Assembly: GCA_015232455.1 (NCBI GenBank)
Contig: JADFZQ010000007.1
Coordinates: 91,916 to 155,915, forward strand
Reading direction: 5' to 3'
Length of the DNA: 64,000 nucleotides
Origin: Desulfamplus sp.
GTDB lineage: Bacteria; Desulfobacterota; Desulfobacteria; Desulfobacterales; Desulfobacteraceae
A program made the position numbers and the translations under genes. Within the stretch, counting starts at the first letter, position 1. Every line of letters begins with the position of its first letter. Shown here piece after piece: positions 60,247 through 64,000 of the stretch. A model generated the notes under the pieces. The model did not search any database. It saw only the letters and a program-made list of their open reading frames with translations, and was not told the origin of the DNA.

Positions 60247-60861
60247 TTACTCCTTATATTTTAAAATCTTGTTGCAAGATTTTATCAATTCAGCAAACAG
60301 CACTCCTGAATCATACAAATTATAAATTTTGAATCTAACAACCCCTTCAATCATTGAGAAAATAACCAAAGCTGTCTTTCTTGAATCAACATCAGCAATA
60401 CTTCCATCTTCTTTTCCCTTAACCACAGCTTTTTCAAAAATTTCCACAAGACTGTTATAAGTCTTTTCAAGATGCTCTCTACAAACCTCATTTACTAATG
60501 CCAATCTATAAGGATAGTGGCTATGAAGTAGCAAGAACCACTGCTCCATTGCCCCTGCAATGTATAAATAGTAGGCAATTATCTCTTCCATCATCTGAAG
60601 ACCATTTTCAAATTCTCTATCTTTAAAGTATTCATCAAAATGGCTTATTATACCCTCTTTCACGTTTTGAAGAGCTGCAAGAAACAGTTCCTCTTTAGTT
60701 TTAAAATGATAAAAAATATTTGCGGTTGATGCGTTAGTAGCTTTTGCTACTTCTGTGATGGAGGTATTGCTAAATCCCTGCTCTGCAAACAAAATAATAG
60801 CAGCATTTAATATCTCCTCTTTTTTGGAAACCCCTTCACTGTTTTTTGATATTTTTGGCAA
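60247..60861 (-). CDS. TetR-family transcriptional regulator
   Basis: A 204-residue regulator. The N-terminal helix-turn-helix is typical (ILNAAIILFAEQGFSNTSIT, EVAKATNASTANIFYHFKTK), followed by a helical ligand domain (EELFLAALQNVKEGIISHF ... AEQWFLLL-like MEQWFLLLHSHYPYRL). It starts at a TTG with a GGGGG ribosome-binding site. It is divergent from the cytochrome b-like operon and upstream of sulP on the same strand; the inverted repeat at 60924-60937 is a likely operator. Ligand unknown. Confidence 0.9.
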   Translation of the reverse strand: MPKISKNSEGVSKKEEILNAAIILFAEQGFSNTSITEVAKATNASTANIFYHFKTKEELFLAALQNVKEGIISHFDEYFKDREFENGLQMMEEIIAYYLYIAGAMEQWFLLLHSHYPYRLALVNEVCREHLEKTYNSLVEIFEKAVVKGKEDGSIADVDSRKTALVIFSMIEGVVRFKIYNLYDSGVLFAELIKSCNKILKYKE

Positions 60862-61177
60862 TTAGCCCCCATTATATTTAAAAAGATTATAAAATTAATA
60901 AAATAGCACAACAAATTGATAAAACTGATTAGTCAGTCAGTGTTTAGCAAAATAAATAACACCTGATTTTGTTAAAGTCAAGTAGATTTATTTGTGATTA
61001 GTTTGAAGTTGAATTTTATGACACAGTGTGTTATGAAAAAAAATAAATTATACCTCAAAATAAAATAGTTATTATATTTTATAAGTGTGTCAAAATAAGA
61101 TTAGAGACTACCACACTATATATTTGGCAGATTTGTTAGTTTATATTGAACCTTTTAAGAGTTATTTGGAAAATATT
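60862..61177. other. 316-nt divergent regulatory region
   Basis: No gene is convincing here; a GTG-started extension of the plus-strand frame from 61085 exists, but it lacks domain support. The region must hold promoters for the tetR and cytochrome b-like genes. Apart from the 60924-60937 inverted repeat I see nothing specific. Confidence 0.5.
60924..60937. promoter_or_regulatory. Candidate TetR operator
   Basis: Inverted repeat ACTGA-TTAG-TCAGT, followed by a further CAGT, 63 nt upstream of the tetR start. TGACTGACTA-type repeats are common TetR operators. Binding by the adjacent regulator is inference. Confidence 0.5.
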
Positions 61178-61900
61178 ATGTCTTTATATCAAATTATCAG
61201 CGGCCCTATGGTCTGGGTATCTTTTGTGCTGTTCATAGTAGGAACTATATTTCAGATTATTCAGCTTTATCCTTCTATTAAACGAAGTATGACACACCTA
61301 AATGTCATCTCATACTCAGGTGCAAAAAGAGAGGAGAAGCTAATTGTCAATACTAAAAAGCTATCTATTAAAAAGCTATTTAGACACCTTCCTGATTTCA
61401 ATTCACTTATCTACAAATTGGCTATGTTAAAATATTCACTATTTGGGCGATACCCTCTGACAATGTTTATTACAACGTTATTCCACTTATTATTGATCTT
61501 TTCACCTTTTCTGGTTTTGGGGCATAATGTTCTTTTTGAGTCAGCTTTAGGGGTATCTTTTCCCAGCTTATCTTCTGAAGTTTCAACAATCCTTACTTTG
61601 ATTGTCATTTTTTGTTGCCTCTATTTTCTCATTAGAAGATTGACTATCCCATTGGTTAAATCCATAACAACAAGGGGTGATTACATCATGCTTGCAATTG
61701 CTGTTGCCCCTTTTTTAACAGGATTTATGGCTCACCATCAGATATTTAATTATACACTAATGATTCATCTTCACATATTGGCAGGAGAGATAATGCTTAT
61801 CTCCATACCTTTTACCAAATTTATCCACATGATCTATTTTATTATTGTCCGTGTTGTATTGATGAGTAATGATTTGAGAATCAAAGAATTGAAAATTTAA
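61178..61900 (+). CDS. Cytochrome b-like membrane subunit (NarI/DsrM/TmcC type)
   Basis: About 240 residues with five or six membrane helices. Paired His residues lie in helices: LFHLLLIF, FMAHHQIFNY, MIHLHILAGEIMLISIPFTK and FIHMIYF. This is the pattern of the NarI/DsrM/TmcC/HdrE heme b subunits that link quinone to cytosolic Fe-S proteins. I chose the ATG at 61178 because the first domain starts there; the frame is open back to a GTG at 61085. It is the first gene of a three-gene operon with an Fe-S protein and a MetV-like protein. Confidence 0.82.
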   Translation: MSLYQIISGPMVWVSFVLFIVGTIFQIIQLYPSIKRSMTHLNVISYSGAKREEKLIVNTKKLSIKKLFRHLPDFNSLIYKLAMLKYSLFGRYPLTMFITTLFHLLLIFSPFLVLGHNVLFESALGVSFPSLSSEVSTILTLIVIFCCLYFLIRRLTIPLVKSITTRGDYIMLAIAVAPFLTGFMAHHQIFNYTLMIHLHILAGEIMLISIPFTKFIHMIYFIIVRVVLMSNDLRIKELKI

Positions 61901-61916
61901 GGATTAAAAAAATAAA

Positions 61917-62378
61917 ATGACATCTAACCATAGTATATTGTTTGAACAAGATGAGCCTTATTCTGGGCAGCAAGATTTAGTTGAGATTAACAAAAATGTT
62001 TGTGTTGAAGAGATCAATGCAATATTGAAAGAGAAAAAGGATAAGATAGAAACAGCTCTGAAAGTTTGTGCCCACTGTACACTCTGTGCAGATAGCTGTT
62101 TTCTTTACAGAAGCAAAGAGCAGGTAGCAGAACACATGCCATCTCACAAATTTATTACCTCTCTTGGTGTAATCTACAAAAAAAAGGGGAAGGTAACTAT
62201 GGAAGAGCTTTACGAAATGAGGGAAACCTTGTGGAAAAGATGCGTTTTATGCACCAGATGTTCATGCCCTCTTGGAATCAATATTCCTGAGCTTTTAGCA
62301 ATTGGACGAAGAATATTGAGAACTCAAGGAGTATATCACTCCTATTCAGAAAACCAGCCTCTTACGGAGATGAAATGA
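61917..62378 (+). CDS. Two-cluster Fe-S protein, HdrC/TmcB N-terminal-like
   Basis: A 153-residue cytosolic protein with two cysteine clusters: CAHCTLCADSC (about 44-54) and CVLCTRCSCP (about 103-112), each fit for one [4Fe-4S]. The sequence between them (MPSHKFITSLGVIYKKKGKV) and the end (LLAIGRRILRTQGVYHSY) match the N-terminal part of TmcB/HdrD-type proteins, but the CCG domains that follow in those proteins are absent. It may be a separate HdrC-like electron carrier or a trimmed TmcB. Its stop overlaps the next start (ATGA). Confidence 0.8.
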   Translation: MTSNHSILFEQDEPYSGQQDLVEINKNVCVEEINAILKEKKDKIETALKVCAHCTLCADSCFLYRSKEQVAEHMPSHKFITSLGVIYKKKGKVTMEELYEMRETLWKRCVLCTRCSCPLGINIPELLAIGRRILRTQGVYHSYSENQPLTEMK

Positions 62379-63025
62379 TTAAAATAAAAGAGAAGAATTT
62401 CAATGAAATTGTTGATTCAATAGAAGGATTTAAAAAAATTTTAGTACTTGGATGTGGTGGATGTGCTTCTGTCTGTCTTGGAGGTGGGCAAAAGGAGGTT
62501 GAGAGGCTTTGTGTAAATCTTAATATCTTGTTTAAATCAGAACTATCTTCAAGAGTTGCAAGAGGTTATACAGTTGAACGTCAGTGTAATATCACATTTA
62601 TTGAGGAGACACGCAGCTTTATAAAAGATTTTGATGCTGTGTTATCAATGGCTTGTGGAGCAGGTGCACAGTATATGGCTGAAATTTATCCCGCCACTCC
62701 GATTTTTCCAGCAGTCAACACCATTGCAATTGGCATTGACCGAGAAGTTGGAGTTTATGAAGAAAAGTGCAGAGCCTGTGGAGATTGTGTTGTTGGGTTT
62801 ACAGGTGGAGTCTGCCCTGTAACACGATGTGCAAAGGGGTTATTTAATGGTCCATGTGGTGGAACAAACAAGGGTAATTGTGAAATTAGCAGCAGCATTC
62901 CATGTGCATGGGTTGATATTTACAACAGGTTAAAATCTCAGGATAGATTAGATAATATCCTTAAAATCAGACAAGTTATGGAATGGCAAAATCAGACACA
63001 GAGAACAGTGATTCAAAACAGGTAA
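62375..63025 (+). CDS. metV: MetV-like protein (methylenetetrahydrofolate reductase C-terminal domain)
   Basis: A 216-residue Cys-rich protein: VLGCGGCASVCLGGGQKEVE, VERQC, ACGAGAQYMAEIYP, then CRACGDCVVGFTGGVCPVTR and CAKGLFNGPCGGTNKGNCE with CAW after it. This is the MTHFR_C/MetV pattern that partners MetF in acetogens and sulfate reducers with the Wood-Ljungdahl pathway, where it carries Fe-S or zinc. metF is not next to it; a DUF4253 gene lies 2 nt downstream on the other strand. Length is complete. Linking MetV to a membrane heme b subunit is unusual and may mark a redox complex. Confidence 0.85.
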   Translation: MIKIKEKNFNEIVDSIEGFKKILVLGCGGCASVCLGGGQKEVERLCVNLNILFKSELSSRVARGYTVERQCNITFIEETRSFIKDFDAVLSMACGAGAQYMAEIYPATPIFPAVNTIAIGIDREVGVYEEKCRACGDCVVGFTGGVCPVTRCAKGLFNGPCGGTNKGNCEISSSIPCAWVDIYNRLKSQDRLDNILKIRQVMEWQNQTQRTVIQNR

Positions 63026-63027
63026 GA

Positions 63028-63630
63028 TCATGGGCGTTCATGTAAAAACCACTTATTAGTATGGAGCAATGCTCGTGCATGATCTCTAATAGAGACTCCT
63101 TGCAAAATCGTAGTGCATGGTGCGACCATGTTATGCTGCCAAGCCAAGTGAAACGCCTCATTAGGAGTCGATGGGCGGCGGTCAACAACAAAATGAAGCA
63201 TTGTCCCATAATGCCCGACAAGCTCTGCTCCATACTTTGAGTGCCATTCATCCAGCAATGCAACAATGAATTGGCTATTGCATCTACCTGCTCCTCCAGC
63301 AGCAAACCAATTTATGTACGCTGGAGTTTCCCAACCACGCAACGATGGCATCAACAGAAGAGTTTCGCTTGTAGGCTCAAACCATTTTATATGTGCAAGA
63401 CCATATTCAGGAAGAGCTAAAGAATCCTCACAGTGATTGATTTCCCACTCAAAAAACCACCGCTCAATATCATAATATGTAGATAGAGATTCGTTGAGTA
63501 AAAAAGATAGACGATCTTCTATAAACGGAATTTTTCCAAACTGCCTTTGCGTGCTGTCCAACGCTATTTCAAGCGCATCTTCTATACTGAGGCTGTAGTC
63601 TAAAGGGAAACTATCAAAATATCTCCCCAC
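63028..63630 (-). CDS. DUF4253 protein, 5' end cut by IS630
   Basis: A protein of the DUF4253 family (unknown function): WETPAYINWFAAGGAGRCNS, LLDEWHSKYGAELVGHYGT, TPNEAFHLAWQHN and WFLHERP are typical. The GTG at 63630 gives 200 residues, but the frame stays open upstream to about 63705 (DDNPDAIIEASKFVDVG reads as true protein), where it runs into the IS630-type transposase gene. The original start was therefore probably removed by the insertion. It is convergent with metV and may no longer be expressed from its own promoter. Confidence 0.7.
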   Translation of the reverse strand: MGRYFDSFPLDYSLSIEDALEIALDSTQRQFGKIPFIEDRLSFLLNESLSTYYDIERWFFEWEINHCEDSLALPEYGLAHIKWFEPTSETLLLMPSLRGWETPAYINWFAAGGAGRCNSQFIVALLDEWHSKYGAELVGHYGTMLHFVVDRRPSTPNEAFHLAWQHNMVAPCTTILQGVSIRDHARALLHTNKWFLHERP

Positions 63631-63689
63631 ATCAACAAACTTTGACGCTTCAATAATTGCATCTGGGTTATCATCTCGCCTATTATACT

Positions 63690-64000
63690 CTAAACGGTCA
63701 GTAATTGAGCTTTTTCAAAGTTCTGAAAATTGCAGGATAAAAGCGAATCCAATTCCAATTTGTAGGTTGAATGGGTTTGTTTTAAGCAATCTGAAATAGC
63801 AGTTTTGAAAGTAGTAAATTCTGAGTAATATTTGGAATACAGAGATTTTTTCTTTACAAACTTCCATAGTCGCTCAATCAAATTCAAATTAGGCGAATAA
63901 GCTGGCAGGTAGCAAAGCTCTATTTGAAGAGCATTTGCTACTTGACTTACCAATGCACATTTTTGATAACGAGCATTATCTAAAAAAAGTGTGATGGGGA
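63690..64000 (-). mobile_element. IS630-family transposase, C-terminal part (element runs off window)
   Basis: The minus-strand frame from the right edge to 63690 reads PITLFLDNARYQKCALVSQV, then ELCYLPAYSPNLNLIERLWK and FVKKKSLYSKYY. The Asp of LFLDNAR and Glu of LIERLWKF are the second and third residues of the DDE site of IS630/Tc1-type transposases. The N-terminal part lies beyond the window. The left end of the element should be near 63690-63710, where the transposase stop and the broken DUF4253 frame meet. No ATG within the window is needed; the frame is open to the edge. Confidence 0.88.

Noticed and set aside
1..64000. tRNA and rRNA genes
   Set aside because: Gene-free stretches were read for cloverleaf-like and rRNA-like sequence, and none was recognised; a tRNAscan run would decide.

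Overview
This is an AT-rich bacterial chromosome segment, probably from a strictly anaerobic, sulfate-reducing deltaproteobacterium (Desulfobacterota, Desulfobacterales-like). That assignment is inference. It rests on a Sec-containing SelD with YedF, a two-subunit 2-oxoacid oxidoreductase, a MetV-type protein beside Tmc/Hdr-like redox proteins, a Liv transporter and a Cache-type kinase/SulP cluster. UUG and GUG starts are common, and many housekeeping proteins carry Ser/Asn-rich insertions.

Layout. 1-5.7 kb: 5' part of an OleD-like reductase, a Cache/HAMP/GGDEF diguanylate cyclase, and livK-livH-livM without ATPase genes. 5.7-27 kb: one long minus-strand dcw cluster (mraZ-rsmH-ftsL-ftsI-murEF fusion-mraY-murD-ftsW-murG-murC-murB-ftsQ-ftsA-ftsZ) ending in a B12-type radical SAM gene. 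27.3-34.3 kb: divergent plus-strand tetrapyrrole genes (precorrin-2 dehydrogenase, ccsA/hemX-like, hemA), a DksA-like gene, a PHP-RNase III fusion and an Elp3-like radical SAM gene. MraZ-box-like repeats stand at both ends of the divergent intergenic region.

34.3-44.8 kb is accessory: after a thiouridylase-like gene come an hsdS tail, a RAYT transposase, a broken GmrSD-like gene, DUF4160/DUF2442, a Hachiman defence pair (hamA-hamB) bounded by integron attC-like sites, HicBA, a decayed HicA and an exported orphan protein. Long direct repeats bracket its left part.

45-52.5 kb returns to housekeeping: a TIGR02757 protein, proC, korA-korB-like genes, a Uma2 nuclease, yedF, and selD read through an in-frame UGA with a SECIS hairpin. 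53-60.1 kb is a minus-strand signalling/transport cluster: SulP transporter, a cytidylate-kinase-like/BON/receiver fusion, a Cache histidine kinase, a receiver, a degenerate kinase and another receiver. 60.2-63 kb holds a TetR regulator divergent from a cytochrome b-like subunit, an Fe-S protein and a MetV-like protein. The right edge has a DUF4253 gene whose 5' end is cut by an IS630-type element running off the window.

The least explained features are the SulP signalling cluster, a 33-35 nt perfect palindrome repeated four times between genes, the 18-nt tandem expansions inside essential genes, and the cassette-like packaging of Hachiman. No tRNA, rRNA or CRISPR array was recognised.
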